Shown here: positions 45,733 through 54,571 of the stretch, piece by piece
Numbering within the stretch: position 1 is the stretch's first letter
Layout: each line of letters begins with the position of its first letter
Source of the DNA: Terrimonas rubra
GTDB taxonomy: Bacteria; Bacteroidota; Bacteroidia; Chitinophagales; Chitinophagaceae
Direction of reading: 5' to 3'
Assembly (NCBI RefSeq): GCF_042686025.1
Contig: NZ_JBHUOZ010000003.1
Location: 2,356,001-2,420,000 of the forward strand
DNA length: 64,000 nucleotides
The notes under the pieces: model-generated
The model's database searches: none
What the model was told of the DNA's origin: nothing
Seen by the model: only the letters and a program-made list of their open reading frames with translations
Position numbers and translations under genes: made by a program

Positions 45733-47886
45733 ATGCGACAGCTAGTTTATTTTTGTGTGTTATTCTTTATCAGTATTCCCGGTATACTGCTTGCCCAGCG
45801 CGGCATGAAGTGGAATGCTGATGGTACCGCTTATTTCACCAATGAAAGAGGAACCATTGTCAGTTATGCCCTGCCTTCTTTTACCAAAACAGAACTGATC
45901 AAACCCGAACTGCTCACTCCGCAGGGAGCAAGCAGCCCGTTACCGGTAAGGGATTTCAGTTTCAGTAATGATGGTAACCTGGTACTGATCTACACCAATA
46001 CAAAACGGGTATGGCGTATGGATACCCGCGGTGATTACTGGATATTAAACCTGCAGACCAAAAGCCTGCGCCAGTTAGGAAAAGACAAACCTGCATCCTC
46101 TCTGATGTTTGCAAAAATATCACCCGATAATACCAAGGTAGCGTATGTAAGCAAACACAATATTTATGTAGAGGATATTGCGAGTGGTGTGATAACACCT
46201 TTAACTACCGATGGTACGGACCGACTGATCAACGGTACTTTTGACTGGGTTTATGAAGAGGAATTCAGTTGCCGTGATGGCTTTCGCTGGAGCCCGGACA
46301 GCAAGAAAATTGCTTACTGGCAGATCGATGCCCGCCAGATCAGGAATTTTTTGATGATCAATAATACCGATTCCCTTTACTCATTCACCATACCGGTGGA
46401 ATACCCAAAAGTAGGAGAAGCTCCTTCACCTTATAAAGTTGGTATTGTGAATATAAATCAGCCCAATAGTACCACCTGGTTAAATATTCCCGGTGATCCG
46501 CGCCAGCACTATGTACCGGCTATGGAATGGATGACCGATGGTAATACGGTGATGCTGCAGCAACTGACCCGTAAGCAGAATGAAAGTAACCTGTTCCTGG
46601 GTAATGCTGCAACCGGAACTGTTACCAGTATTTACCACGAAAAAAACAACTCCTGGATCGATGTGATCCCGACGGATGGCAATGGCTGGAAATGGATCAA
46701 TAATGGCAAGGAATTCTTATTATTATCAGAGAAAGACGGCTGGCGCCACCTGTACCGTATACAAAGCGATGGTAAAAAAGAAACCCTTATTACCAATGGC
46801 GATTATGATATCATCAGCCTGAAAGCCGTGAACGAGAAAGAAGGTTATGTATATTTTATGGCTTCGCCCAAAAATGCCACGCAGGAATACCTGTACCGTA
46901 CTGCCATCAATGGTAAAGGCAAATTAGAGCTGTTATCCCCTGCCGACCAGGAAGGTACGCATAGTTATAGCTTATCGCCCAATGGCAAATTCTCCACGCA
47001 TAATTTTTCCAATCATAAAAATCAGCGGGTAAACGAATGGGTATCATTCCCGGGACATAAGACCATCAAGGAAACCACGAGGAATATGACCCCTAGCGGC
47101 AATGTGGAAATGATACAGGTGACCACCGCAGATAATGTGACCATGGATGGTTGGATGATCAAACCCAAGAATTTTGACAATACTAAAAAATACCCGGTTG
47201 TATTTTATGTATATGCCGAGCCTGCTTCTACTACTGTAAACGACGCAGCCGGAAGTGCAGGCACATATTTATATGCCGGTGATATGGCTGCCGACGGTTA
47301 TATACAGATAAGCCTGGACGGCCGTGGCACCCCTTCGCCCAAAGGCGCTGCCTGGCGTAAAGCTATTTACCAGAATATTGGCATCATCAATATCCGCGAC
47401 CAGGCCATGGCTGCTAAAAAAATACTGGAATGGCCTTTTGTTGATAGTGAACGCATCGCAGTACATGGCTGGAGCGGTGGTGGCTCTACTACCTTAAACC
47501 TGTTATTCCAATACCCCGATATCTATAAAACAGGCATTGCCATTGCCTCGGTACCCGACCAGTTATTGTACGATAATATTTACCAGGAAAGGTATATGGG
47601 CCTGCCGCAGGAAAACCGGGAACCTTTTATACAGGGTTCTCCTATTACGCATGCCAAGAACTTAAAAGGTAATTTATTACTGGTACATGGCACAGGCGAT
47701 GATAATGTACACTACCAGGGTGCAGAAAGACTGATCAACGAATTAATAAAACAAGGTAAACAATTCCAGATGATGAGCTACCCCAACCGCTCACACAGCA
47801 TTAATGAAGGGCCCGGCACTTCGGCCCATTTATCTAAATTATTTACCAACTTCTTAAAAACCTATTGCCCGGGTGGCGGCAGGTGA
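45733..47886 (+). CDS. Dipeptidyl peptidase IV (S9 family)
   Basis: A 717-residue exported serine peptidase. A signal peptide ends at about LLAQ. The beta-propeller holds DWVYEEEF (about residue 174 onward), the Glu-Glu motif that binds the free amino terminus in true DPP IV. The catalytic triad is Ser581 in GWSGGG, Asp657 in GTGDDN and His688 in NRSHSIN. GWSGGG replaces the canonical GWSYGG. DPP IV removes Xaa-Pro dipeptides from peptide N termini, which suits proline-rich substrates. It follows the M1 gene in one operon and ends at a terminator shared with the convergent gene. Confidence 0.92.
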   Translation: MRQLVYFCVLFFISIPGILLAQRGMKWNADGTAYFTNERGTIVSYALPSFTKTELIKPELLTPQGASSPLPVRDFSFSNDGNLVLIYTNTKRVWRMDTRGDYWILNLQTKSLRQLGKDKPASSLMFAKISPDNTKVAYVSKHNIYVEDIASGVITPLTTDGTDRLINGTFDWVYEEEFSCRDGFRWSPDSKKIAYWQIDARQIRNFLMINNTDSLYSFTIPVEYPKVGEAPSPYKVGIVNINQPNSTTWLNIPGDPRQHYVPAMEWMTDGNTVMLQQLTRKQNESNLFLGNAATGTVTSIYHEKNNSWIDVIPTDGNGWKWINNGKEFLLLSEKDGWRHLYRIQSDGKKETLITNGDYDIISLKAVNEKEGYVYFMASPKNATQEYLYRTAINGKGKLELLSPADQEGTHSYSLSPNGKFSTHNFSNHKNQRVNEWVSFPGHKTIKETTRNMTPSGNVEMIQVTTADNVTMDGWMIKPKNFDNTKKYPVVFYVYAEPASTTVNDAAGSAGTYLYAGDMAADGYIQISLDGRGTPSPKGAAWRKAIYQNIGIINIRDQAMAAKKILEWPFVDSERIAVHGWSGGGSTTLNLLFQYPDIYKTGIAIASVPDQLLYDNIYQERYMGLPQENREPFIQGSPITHAKNLKGNLLLVHGTGDDNVHYQGAERLINELIKQGKQFQMMSYPNRSHSINEGPGTSAHLSKLFTNFLKTYCPGGGR

Positions 47887-47904
47887 TTCATTCATTAAAC
47901 AACG

Positions 47905-47924
47905 AACCCCTCAACTGAGGGGTT
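47905..47924. terminator. Bidirectional terminator between DPP IV and carboxypeptidase-like genes
   Basis: AACCCCTCA pairs with TGAGGGGTT around a two-base loop, with T/A-rich sequence after it. Convergent genes flank it. Confidence 0.85.
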
Positions 47925-47937
47925 TATTGTTTGTAAA

Positions 47938-48315
47938 CTATCTGAGAAAGCTTGCCTTTATTACATCTGTCGGAACGTTTTTATATTTTTGATCATCATA
48001 TAAAAACACTTGAGGAAGACGTTTTAAGCCGATATTGATCTCTGCATTGCCGCTTATTTTTACCTCCTGCTTTTCATAGCCATCCAGCTGAAAAACAACC
48101 ACTGAATCGGAAGGTTTTACTTTAATATAATAAATACCATCGGCCTGTGTACCCGAACTGGCGTTGGTTCCCTTAATAAATACACTCACCCCTTCCAGCG
48201 GGGCAGCATCCTCGCTACTGGTTACAATGCCCGTCAATGTACGGTCATTATTTTGTGCATTTATAATTCCAACTATTCCTATGATCAGGAGTAAAGCGGT
48301 GATGATCCTTATCAT
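47938..48315 (-). CDS. Small secreted carboxypeptidase-like regulatory domain protein
   Basis: A 125-residue exported protein, signal peptide ending INAQ. The rest is one CarboxypepD_reg-like beta-sandwich: GTVTSSEDAAPLEGVSVFIK, then FQLDGYEKQEVKI. Such domains are usually attached to SusC-type receptors, and standing alone is uncommon. Another small protein of the same type lies just upstream at 48327-48647, 11 bases from it. They may be adaptors or relics; no partner is visible. Confidence 0.75.
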   Translation of the reverse strand: MIRIITALLLIIGIVGIINAQNNDRTLTGIVTSSEDAAPLEGVSVFIKGTNASSGTQADGIYYIKVKPSDSVVVFQLDGYEKQEVKISGNAEINIGLKRLPQVFLYDDQKYKNVPTDVIKASFLR

Positions 48316-48326
48316 TTCAATGCGTT

Positions 48327-48647
48327 TTATTTAGCCAGTAATTTTATTTTCAGGTCCTGCCCTGCCTGCTTCAATTGCACTTTATAGGAATTGAACTTAG
48401 GATGAAAAGCCTGCAATTCAACAGGCAGCTCCTGCCAGGTCTCTATTTTAAAAAATCCTCTTTTATCCGTTACCGCTTCTATTTCACCGGCACGGGTGTA
48501 TACCAAAACATTTACAATAGGTTCCCCCGTCTGGTGATCCAGCACTTTACCGCTAATGGTCACTTTTGATGCACCGGGACTATATGCTGTTAAAAAAAAT
48601 GTCATGATCAATAGGGCGGCCGCACAGCCAATAAATTTTACACGCAT
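48327..48647 (-). CDS. Small exported carboxypeptidase-like regulatory domain protein
   Basis: A 106-residue protein with N-terminal hydrophobic signal segment and then one CarboxypepD_reg-like domain: KVTISGKVLDHQTGEPIVNV followed by DKRGFFKIE. The start is the ATG at 48647 (MRVKFIGCAAALL), because 18 residues of upstream frame precede a signal peptide and look unreal. It lies 11 bases before the related gene at 47938-48315, so the two are probably an operon of paralogous single-domain proteins. Confidence 0.65.
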   Translation of the reverse strand: MRVKFIGCAAALLIMTFFLTAYSPGASKVTISGKVLDHQTGEPIVNVLVYTRAGEIEAVTDKRGFFKIETWQELPVELQAFHPKFNSYKVQLKQAGQDLKIKLLAK

Positions 48648-48789
48648 AACACTTGGTTTACAAAACAGGTTATAAGTAAATAACAGGTGAATTGACAACA
48701 CAATATTAAGTCGGCTTTATTAGTCTACCAAATTTATAGACTAATATTTTATGTGCATTACACATACATAACCCGCAGGTTACCTTTAC

Positions 48790-49221
48790 TTACTTACTCA
48801 GCAGCTTCTCAAACTTTTGTAATTCAGTTAATTCAGCGGCAGACAGTGGTTCATTATTATCCACTTTGGCTTTAAAGAAAAGTACTCTTTTATGCTGGGG
48901 AAATTTTTCCAGAATGGTGGTAATCACGGCATCGGCCGCTTCATCTTTTGTATATAAAGGAGTAACAGGCGGTAATACCGATTTTTCTTTGGTATGCTTA
49001 CGCATAATGATGGCTTCCAGGGTACTCAGCTTATGCTGGGGTACTGTTTCAATACGGCTGGCCTTGCCATATAAACCCTCCAGTTGCTTTTTGCTCAGCC
49101 CCCCTCTCTCCCGGTACTGTTGTAAAATACTTTGCACAAAAGCATCGTTGGGCCTTGCAGCCTGTACAGCAACCAATACATCCAGTACAATATCCACCTC
49201 GGGCTTTAAACGATGTTTCAT
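48790..49221 (-). CDS. Hypothetical conserved protein, 143 residues
   Basis: I do not recognise this family. The protein is soluble, with no signal peptide or membrane segment. It is helical by composition and contains short repeated charged segments: SILQQYRERGGLSKKQLEGL and then AAELTELQKFEKLLSK. The ATG at 49221 is preferred over a GTG six bases upstream. It starts about 10 bases after the end of the YgjV-like gene, so the two are likely cotranscribed. A role in nucleic acid handling or protein contact is possible but unsupported. Confidence 0.55.
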   Translation of the reverse strand: MKHRLKPEVDIVLDVLVAVQAARPNDAFVQSILQQYRERGGLSKKQLEGLYGKASRIETVPQHKLSTLEAIIMRKHTKEKSVLPPVTPLYTKDEAADAVITTILEKFPQHKRVLFFKAKVDNNEPLSAAELTELQKFEKLLSK

Positions 49222-49231
49222 AACCACAAAA

Positions 49232-49849
49232 TTAAATAAGTTTTACCCAGTAATCTCCCTCCTGAACAAAACCCATCACTTTTAAAAATTCAATATGCTT
49301 ACGGTTGGGCATTTGCTGGTACACTATTTTCTGAATGCCCCTGTCCCGCAGGTATTGTTTTTCCTGTTTAAAAATATACCGCCCCACTTTATAATCCCGG
49401 AATTTTTCCACCGTGAAATTAATATGCACTATGGCTTCTCCCGCTGGTGTTATGCTGGCGCTGAACATATTGGCAATGGCCATATCCCGCAATACAAAAA
49501 AATTAATGCATTGATCGTGTCCGATCTGCTCCCGTTTAAAATGCGGGAAATAATCCTTTATTCCCTTTTCATAATAATCAATAAATTGATGGGCAACCTG
49601 GTCATCAGCCCTGAAGGATAACAGGTCAAACTTTTCGCTGTACCGGTAGATGCTCACCAGGTAGTAGATATTAATAGCCAGCAAAATACCATTCGTCAGT
49701 AATACAGGTATCGCGCCTAACAATGCCCCGTACACTACAAAAAAGGCACAGCCGGCAGCATTCAGCCACCTGAACTTAAGACTGTTGGTAACCGATAAGG
49801 ATAATATTAAAAAAAGGGAGGCCGCATAGCCCATCCATTCAGCAAGCAT
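49232..49849 (-). CDS. YgjV-type membrane protein fused to GNAT-like domain
   Basis: A 205-residue protein. Residues 1-70 carry about three membrane helices like the YgjV inner-membrane family. Residues 80-205 resemble a GNAT acetyltransferase fold: INFFVLRDMAIANMFSAS, then DYKVGRYIFKQEKQYLRDRG and NRKHIEFLKVMGF as the C-terminal strand-helix region. Function is unknown. It is upstream of, and probably cotranscribed with, the 143-residue conserved protein. Confidence 0.68.
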   Translation of the reverse strand: MLAEWMGYAASLFLILSLSVTNSLKFRWLNAAGCAFFVVYGALLGAIPVLLTNGILLAINIYYLVSIYRYSEKFDLLSFRADDQVAHQFIDYYEKGIKDYFPHFKREQIGHDQCINFFVLRDMAIANMFSASITPAGEAIVHINFTVEKFRDYKVGRYIFKQEKQYLRDRGIQKIVYQQMPNRKHIEFLKVMGFVQEGDYWVKLI

Positions 49850-49897
49850 AGTATCGTGTTAATAGTATATAGAAAATAGTATATAGACAAGGATCTA

Positions 49898-49931
49898 AGA
49901 AGTGAGATCTCAGATCTTAGATCTCACTTCT
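49898..49931. repeat. 13-bp hairpin of GAAGTGAGATCT repeats
   Basis: AGAAGTGAGATCT pairs with AGATCTCACTTCT around eight bases, and partial further copies (ACTTCTCACTTCTC) follow up to 49947. It lies downstream of the LuxE-like gene on the minus strand. No strong T-run follows, so it may be a repeat rather than a terminator. Confidence 0.5.
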
Positions 49932-49947
49932 GACTTCTCACTTCTCC

Positions 49948-50949
49948 CTACACCACCATCAAACTACACCCCCGTATATCACTGTTATCCAGCCGGCCCA
50001 TTACACGAAAGCGGCCATCGGCTTCCAGTTGTCCCGCATCATCAGTTGCAATAAAACTACAGGAATAAATATTGGCCAGGTCAATAATATTAATGGCCCC
50101 GCTGAGCGGTTTTTGTTGTACAGCTGTTGCGGAACGTACGGCCAGTGGGTCTTCCTCTTCCCTTATCAGCACCTGCATCCAGGGCGGACAGCTAAACAGG
50201 CCATTGCCTTTACTGTAAGCCTGCGATAATAATTCGGTCATACCATACTCCGCATGTATCGCCGGCAACCCAAATGCCTGCTGCAATATTTCGTGTACCT
50301 GCGGACGGATCAGCTCCTCCCGGCGCCCCTTCATACCACCTGTTTCCATCATCACCGTATGTTGCAGGGGTGTGGGATATTGCCGGGCAAAATCCAGCAG
50401 GGCAAAAGTCACCCCTATCAGTAATACCTCCTGTCCCCGGCTTTCCAGCTGCAGCAACACCTGTTGCAATTTTTCAAAATCGTACAAATAAAAGCCGCTT
50501 TGCGGGTGATCGCTGGCTTTTACCAGCTTATCCACCATGTATACCAGCGATGAGCCCTGCCTTTCCAGGTAAGCCGGTAACAGGCCTATCACGCACCAGT
50601 CGCTTGCATTACCATAAAACTGCCGGAATGCCCGGGTAAAACTCTCTTCATACACCAAGGCGTCTTTTACCAGGTGTTTACTGTTAATGCTACCGGTGGT
50701 GCCGCTGCTTTCAAATACCAGCTGCGGGGTAAAGCCCGTAGTGGTCACCGCATGGCTTTTAAAGAAACGGATAGGCAAAAAAGGAATGTCCCCGAGCTTT
50801 TTCACTTCTCCCGGTTTAACCTGTAACGCATCCACATACTGCCCATAAACCGGGTTATGCTGGTACTGAAAACGGAAAATTTCAAGGCTCAGCGCTTCAA
50901 AACCCGCTTCGGTTACGCCAAAAATTTTATCATTCCATTGGCTACTCAT
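49948..50949 (-). CDS. LuxE-like acyl-protein synthetase
   Basis: A 333-residue member of the LuxE/acyl-protein synthetase family of the adenylate-forming superfamily. The motif FESSGTTGSINS near residues 79-90 is the ATP-binding P-loop-like segment; HAEYGMTELLSQAY is the adenylation motif A5. LuxE activates fatty acids for transfer to a reductase in luminous bacteria, but no luxCDAB genes are present. Bacteroidota homologues occur alone, and their acceptor is unknown. It overlaps nothing and is monocistronic by orientation. Confidence 0.8.
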   Translation of the reverse strand: MSSQWNDKIFGVTEAGFEALSLEIFRFQYQHNPVYGQYVDALQVKPGEVKKLGDIPFLPIRFFKSHAVTTTGFTPQLVFESSGTTGSINSKHLVKDALVYEESFTRAFRQFYGNASDWCVIGLLPAYLERQGSSLVYMVDKLVKASDHPQSGFYLYDFEKLQQVLLQLESRGQEVLLIGVTFALLDFARQYPTPLQHTVMMETGGMKGRREELIRPQVHEILQQAFGLPAIHAEYGMTELLSQAYSKGNGLFSCPPWMQVLIREEEDPLAVRSATAVQQKPLSGAINIIDLANIYSCSFIATDDAGQLEADGRFRVMGRLDNSDIRGCSLMVV

Positions 50950-50999
50950 CTTCTATCAATATCAAATTATGGGTTATATTTGTTATATACAGTTACAAT

Positions 51000-51461
51000 A
51001 TGAAGGCAAATTATTATCTATATACATTCCTGCTGGTATTTTTAATAACAGCCTGCAGCAAAGATAAGTTTGAAACCAGGCCCACGTTAGAAGTCAAGGA
51101 ATATAATACCAAAAACCTGAAACGGGCGGCCGAAGGTGAATCCTACTGGCAGGTAACCTTAAAATACACCGATAAAGAAGGCGATCTGGTGGGCGGCAGC
51201 CTGAATGTTACCCAAACCAGGTTAAACCAACGACCCCTCGGTACCGGCGATGTAAACAGGGATTCCATCATCGGCTCCTTTGCCATTGATAATATACAGG
51301 ACAAACGCACCACCGGTGAACTCTTATTCCGGCTTTCCCATAACTTTCTAAAAGACAGCAGAACTGAGAACGATTCGCTTAAATTCAATATCTGGCTGCT
51401 TGACAGGGCACAAAATTCCAGCGACACCCTGGTAACCGATATGATCGTTATTGAAATGTAA
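51000..51461 (+). CDS. Hypothetical lipoprotein, 153 residues
   Basis: A lipoprotein with lipobox LITAC (Cys19). The mature part of about 130 residues is predicted beta-rich and resembles an immunoglobulin-like fold: YWQVTLKYTDKEGDLVGGSL and NSSDTLVTDMIVIEM. No catalytic motif. I do not recognise the family, but similar short lipoproteins are common in Chitinophagaceae. It is followed directly by the UbiA-like gene, whose frame opens just after the stop codon. Confidence 0.68.
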   Translation: MKANYYLYTFLLVFLITACSKDKFETRPTLEVKEYNTKNLKRAAEGESYWQVTLKYTDKEGDLVGGSLNVTQTRLNQRPLGTGDVNRDSIIGSFAIDNIQDKRTTGELLFRLSHNFLKDSRTENDSLKFNIWLLDRAQNSSDTLVTDMIVIEM

Positions 51462-51535
51462 TTCCTGTTGCTATAAAAAAAATATTCTCTTTTTTTGTCT
51501 ACAGCAATATTTTTATCTGTTGCTGTGCGGTAATC

Positions 51536-52312
51536 ATGGCCTGGCATAGTATTGCCCTCCTGGCAGCCACACCCCTGCATTCCGGTTTTTATTGCTTCCT
51601 TTTCTTCTCCACCCTTACCAGTTATAGTTTTCACTGGTACTTTACCACGGCAGAAGCCCCCTTTACCGGCCGTATGTTATGGCTGCGGCAGCACCAAAAG
51701 GTTCACCTGGTACTGTTTTGCCTTAGCCTGGTGGCCACTATTTACTTCTTTACGTTCCTTTTAGCCAGCTGGTTCTGGCTTATCCCGGCCGCAGTTATGA
51801 CCTTTTTATACTCGGCCCCAAAAATCCCCCTGCCCGCTTTTAAGGAACTGCGCAAAATAGCCATTGGTAAAACAGCCTTCCTGGCTTTTATTTGGACCTA
51901 TGCCACTACCGCCCTGCCCCTGGTAATAGCGCAACAACCTTTTACAGCCACCATATGGTTCTTCATCTGCAGCAGGTTTTGTTTATTGTATGCCATCTGT
52001 ATCCTATTCGACTACCGCGACAGGAACTACGATATGGAGAACGGCATCCGCAGCCTCATTACCTGGTTATCGCCCCGTAAGGTATTCCAGCTCTTCCGGC
52101 TCTCCCTCATCCTTTGTTTATTATTCACCGGCCTTATGTTTTTTAACGGGTTTTCGCTTATATCCTTTATCATACTTATCGCACCCGTTTTTATCACCGC
52201 CGCCTTAAAAAACCGTTCCATCCGGCAACCCACCGACCCGCTTTATTATTTTGTATTAGACGGAGTTATGGCATTTTCGGCAGTTTTATATGCCATTTAC
52301 AGTCTCTTTTAA
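51536..52312 (+). CDS. UbiA-like prenyltransferase-family membrane protein
   Basis: A 258-residue integral membrane protein from the first ATG, with about eight helices. FDYRDRNYDMENGIRSL at residues 158-174 matches the second Asp-rich motif of UbiA prenyltransferases. The first (NDxxDxxxD) motif is replaced by SYSFHWYFT, so prenyl-diphosphate binding through metal may be lost. The coding frame looks real upstream of the ATG: codons from 51461 to 51535 read like the first UbiA helix (KKIFSFFVYSNIFI). No ATG, GTG or TTG exists there, so either translation begins at a rare codon or the start has mutated. Confidence 0.65.
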   Translation: MAWHSIALLAATPLHSGFYCFLFFSTLTSYSFHWYFTTAEAPFTGRMLWLRQHQKVHLVLFCLSLVATIYFFTFLLASWFWLIPAAVMTFLYSAPKIPLPAFKELRKIAIGKTAFLAFIWTYATTALPLVIAQQPFTATIWFFICSRFCLLYAICILFDYRDRNYDMENGIRSLITWLSPRKVFQLFRLSLILCLLFTGLMFFNGFSLISFIILIAPVFITAALKNRSIRQPTDPLYYFVLDGVMAFSAVLYAIYSLF

Positions 52313-52407
52313 GCCTAAACGTCATGTGCATAAAAAATTAAGGTTTTCATAGCTTTTTTAGCATAGAAATTGATGTAACATTGCTTTCAACTTCATGTAA
52401 AACGCTT

Positions 52408-52680
52408 ATGCACATAAATTTTTCAAAAATTGTTCATTTCACTCGTTTAATAAAAGCAGGTGGCAGACTTCGTGAGTTTAATTTCCGTAAAGTGACCGTG
52501 GATGGTGAGGAGATTTTTAACGCCGATACCGTGGACGACCGCGGTAACAGGATCTTATTCCGTATGCAGAAAAAAGATGGCAAATGGATATTATCCCCTT
52601 TACAGATCCTTCCTCAATGGATCACCGAAAACGAGGACAAATTCAATTCCGAAATTGAAATAGGTATCGAAGAAAACTAG
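52408..52680 (+). CDS. Conserved small protein, 90 residues
   Basis: The start is the ATG at 52408 (MHINFSKIVHFTRLIK); a longer frame from TTG at 52381 adds nine residues without support. The protein is soluble and basic at the N terminus with an acidic C terminus. It has no recognisable domain. It looks like a Bacteroidota conserved small protein: GGRLREFNFRK, then DDRGNRILFRMQKKDGKW. It stands alone between the UbiA-like gene and the acid phosphatase gene. Role unknown. Confidence 0.65.
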   Translation: MHINFSKIVHFTRLIKAGGRLREFNFRKVTVDGEEIFNADTVDDRGNRILFRMQKKDGKWILSPLQILPQWITENEDKFNSEIEIGIEEN

Positions 52681-52829
52681 GCAGGCCCGGCTGTCCTTAC
52701 TTTTCCCAAATATTATATAACAGCAATTCAATAATACTGGCCGGTAGCAAGGGTGTAAGCCGTTAAAATTGGTCAGTATTATTTGTTCAATCGGTATAAA
52801 TTTGCAGTTCACTCATTGCGGTTCATACC

Positions 52830-53639
52830 ATGAAAAAAAATTGGCTCATACTCTCCGTTATTACCTGTTTACTGGTTACAGCCTGTAGCCCTAAAGTACA
52901 AAAAACGGGTGCGCCGTCCGCTTCCAATATGGTGGCCGATGGTAAACTATGGTCATCTTTATTCCAGCAAAAATCGGCCGAATACCAGGCGCTCTGTTTG
53001 CAGGCTTTTAATATTGCGCAGCTGAGGGTGGACCAGGCCGTGCAGCAACCGCACAATAAACCCCTGGCCATTATTACCGATATTGATGAAACCTTTTTAG
53101 ATAACAGCCCCTACGCCGTGCACCGCGCCTTACAGGGCAAGGATTATTCTCCGGAAACCTGGAACCAGTGGACCGCCAAAGGCATTGCCGATACCCTAAC
53201 CGGTGGCTTAGCCTTCTTTAAATATGCCGCCGCTAAAAACATTACCATCTTTTATATCACTAACCGCGACGAACAGGAACGTGCCGGCACCCTGGCCAAC
53301 CTGCAGCGTTTTGGTTTCCCCAATGCCGATAACCAGCACCTCATACTGCGCCAGGGCTCCAGCAGTAAAGAAAGCCGCCGCCAGCAGGTAGCAAACACCC
53401 ACGAAATTATTTTGCTCATGGGCGATAACCTGTCCGACTTCAGTCTATTGTTTGATAAACAAAGCACTGCACAAAGAGCCGCCAATGTGCAACAGCTGAA
53501 AAACGAATTTGGTAAAAAATTCATCGTATTGCCCAATGCCAACTATGGTGGCTGGGAAGATGCCATATACGGTAACTCGCACAACCTGACACCTGCACAA
53601 AAAGATTCGGCTATCAAAGCTAATCTCAGCGGGTATTAA
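52830..53639 (+). CDS. Lipoprotein e(P4) family acid phosphatase/5'-nucleotidase
   Basis: A 269-residue lipoprotein, lipobox LVTAC. It has the class C phosphatase motif ITDIDETFLDNSPY, with the nucleophile Asp in DIDET (DxDxT), and LMGDNLSDF as the motif with metal-binding Asp. Such enzymes dephosphorylate nucleotides or NMN outside the cytoplasm, allowing nucleoside or NAD precursor uptake. Length is typical (about 260-280). It is monocistronic and lies upstream of pdxJ with a 194-base gap. Confidence 0.9.
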   Translation: MKKNWLILSVITCLLVTACSPKVQKTGAPSASNMVADGKLWSSLFQQKSAEYQALCLQAFNIAQLRVDQAVQQPHNKPLAIITDIDETFLDNSPYAVHRALQGKDYSPETWNQWTAKGIADTLTGGLAFFKYAAAKNITIFYITNRDEQERAGTLANLQRFGFPNADNQHLILRQGSSSKESRRQQVANTHEIILLMGDNLSDFSLLFDKQSTAQRAANVQQLKNEFGKKFIVLPNANYGGWEDAIYGNSHNLTPAQKDSAIKANLSGY

Positions 53640-53833
53640 CAGGGGCTGTCAGCTGTAGTAACTATCCTCAGCTGCTGTTCCGGCTTTCCGCTGTATACCT
53701 CCCGCTGGTCGGTATGCCGCTGCAATCCGGCAGCCCGTCGGCTAAGAGTTGGGAATTATGAATGATAAATGTAAGGGTTGGGCAATTAACAGTTAACCTT
53801 TAACGAATAACGTTTAACAATTAACTATCAGTA

Positions 53834-54571
53834 ATGAGTACTAAACTTTCCGTCAATATCAATAAAATAGCAACCCTGCGTAACTCACGTGGCGGCAATA
53901 ATCCCGATGTAGTGAAAGCAGCCGTTGATGTACAACATTTTGGTGCCGATGGTGTAACGGTACACCCCCGCCCCGATGAACGTCATATCCGTTACAACGA
54001 TGTACGGGAAATAAAAAAAATAATCACCACCGAATTCAATATTGAAGGCAACTGCTCCGAACAAAAATTTGTTGACCTTGTATTGGAAACCCGCCCCCAC
54101 CAGGTTACCCTTGTACCCGATGTACTGGGACAGCTTACCTCCGATCATGGCTGGAATACCATTACACATAAAGATTACCTTACCGATATGATACAGGTAT
54201 TTAAAAATGCCGGTATCCGGGTAAGCATCTTTGTTGATCCTGATCCCGAAATGGTGATCGGGGCTGCCGCCACCGGCACCGACCGGATAGAACTCTACAC
54301 CGAACAATATGCCCGTCAGTTTGCCGATGGTCAGCAAAAACAAGCCATTGCGCCTTATGTGGCTGCGGCCGAAAAAGCAAGGGAACTGGGAATAGGCCTC
54401 AATGCCGGCCACGATCTTGACCTGCACAACCTGGCTTATTTTGCCCAAAACATTCCCTGGCTGGACGAAGTGAGCATTGGTCATGCACTCATTACCGATG
54501 CACTCTATTATGGCCTGCAAAACACGGTACAACTATACAAACGTTTACTGGTACCGGCTCCCAAATACTAA
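53834..54571 (+). CDS. pdxJ: Pyridoxine 5'-phosphate synthase
   Basis: A 245-residue TIM-barrel enzyme that joins 1-deoxy-D-xylulose 5-phosphate and 3-amino-2-oxopropyl phosphate in vitamin B6 synthesis. Family motifs are visible: LSVNINKIATLRNSRGG, GADGVTVHPRPDERHI, ETRPHQVTLVPD and AGHDLDLHN. Length matches (about 240). The cytoplasmic enzyme is usually chromosomal and single copy. It is followed by a small exported protein. Confidence 0.96.
   Translation: MSTKLSVNINKIATLRNSRGGNNPDVVKAAVDVQHFGADGVTVHPRPDERHIRYNDVREIKKIITTEFNIEGNCSEQKFVDLVLETRPHQVTLVPDVLGQLTSDHGWNTITHKDYLTDMIQVFKNAGIRVSIFVDPDPEMVIGAAATGTDRIELYTEQYARQFADGQQKQAIAPYVAAAEKARELGIGLNAGHDLDLHNLAYFAQNIPWLDEVSIGHALITDALYYGLQNTVQLYKRLLVPAPKY

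Noticed and set aside
49898..49947. Rho-independent terminator for the LuxE-like gene
   Set aside because: The stem is good, but no T-run follows, and partial copies suggest a repeat instead; kept as a repeat.
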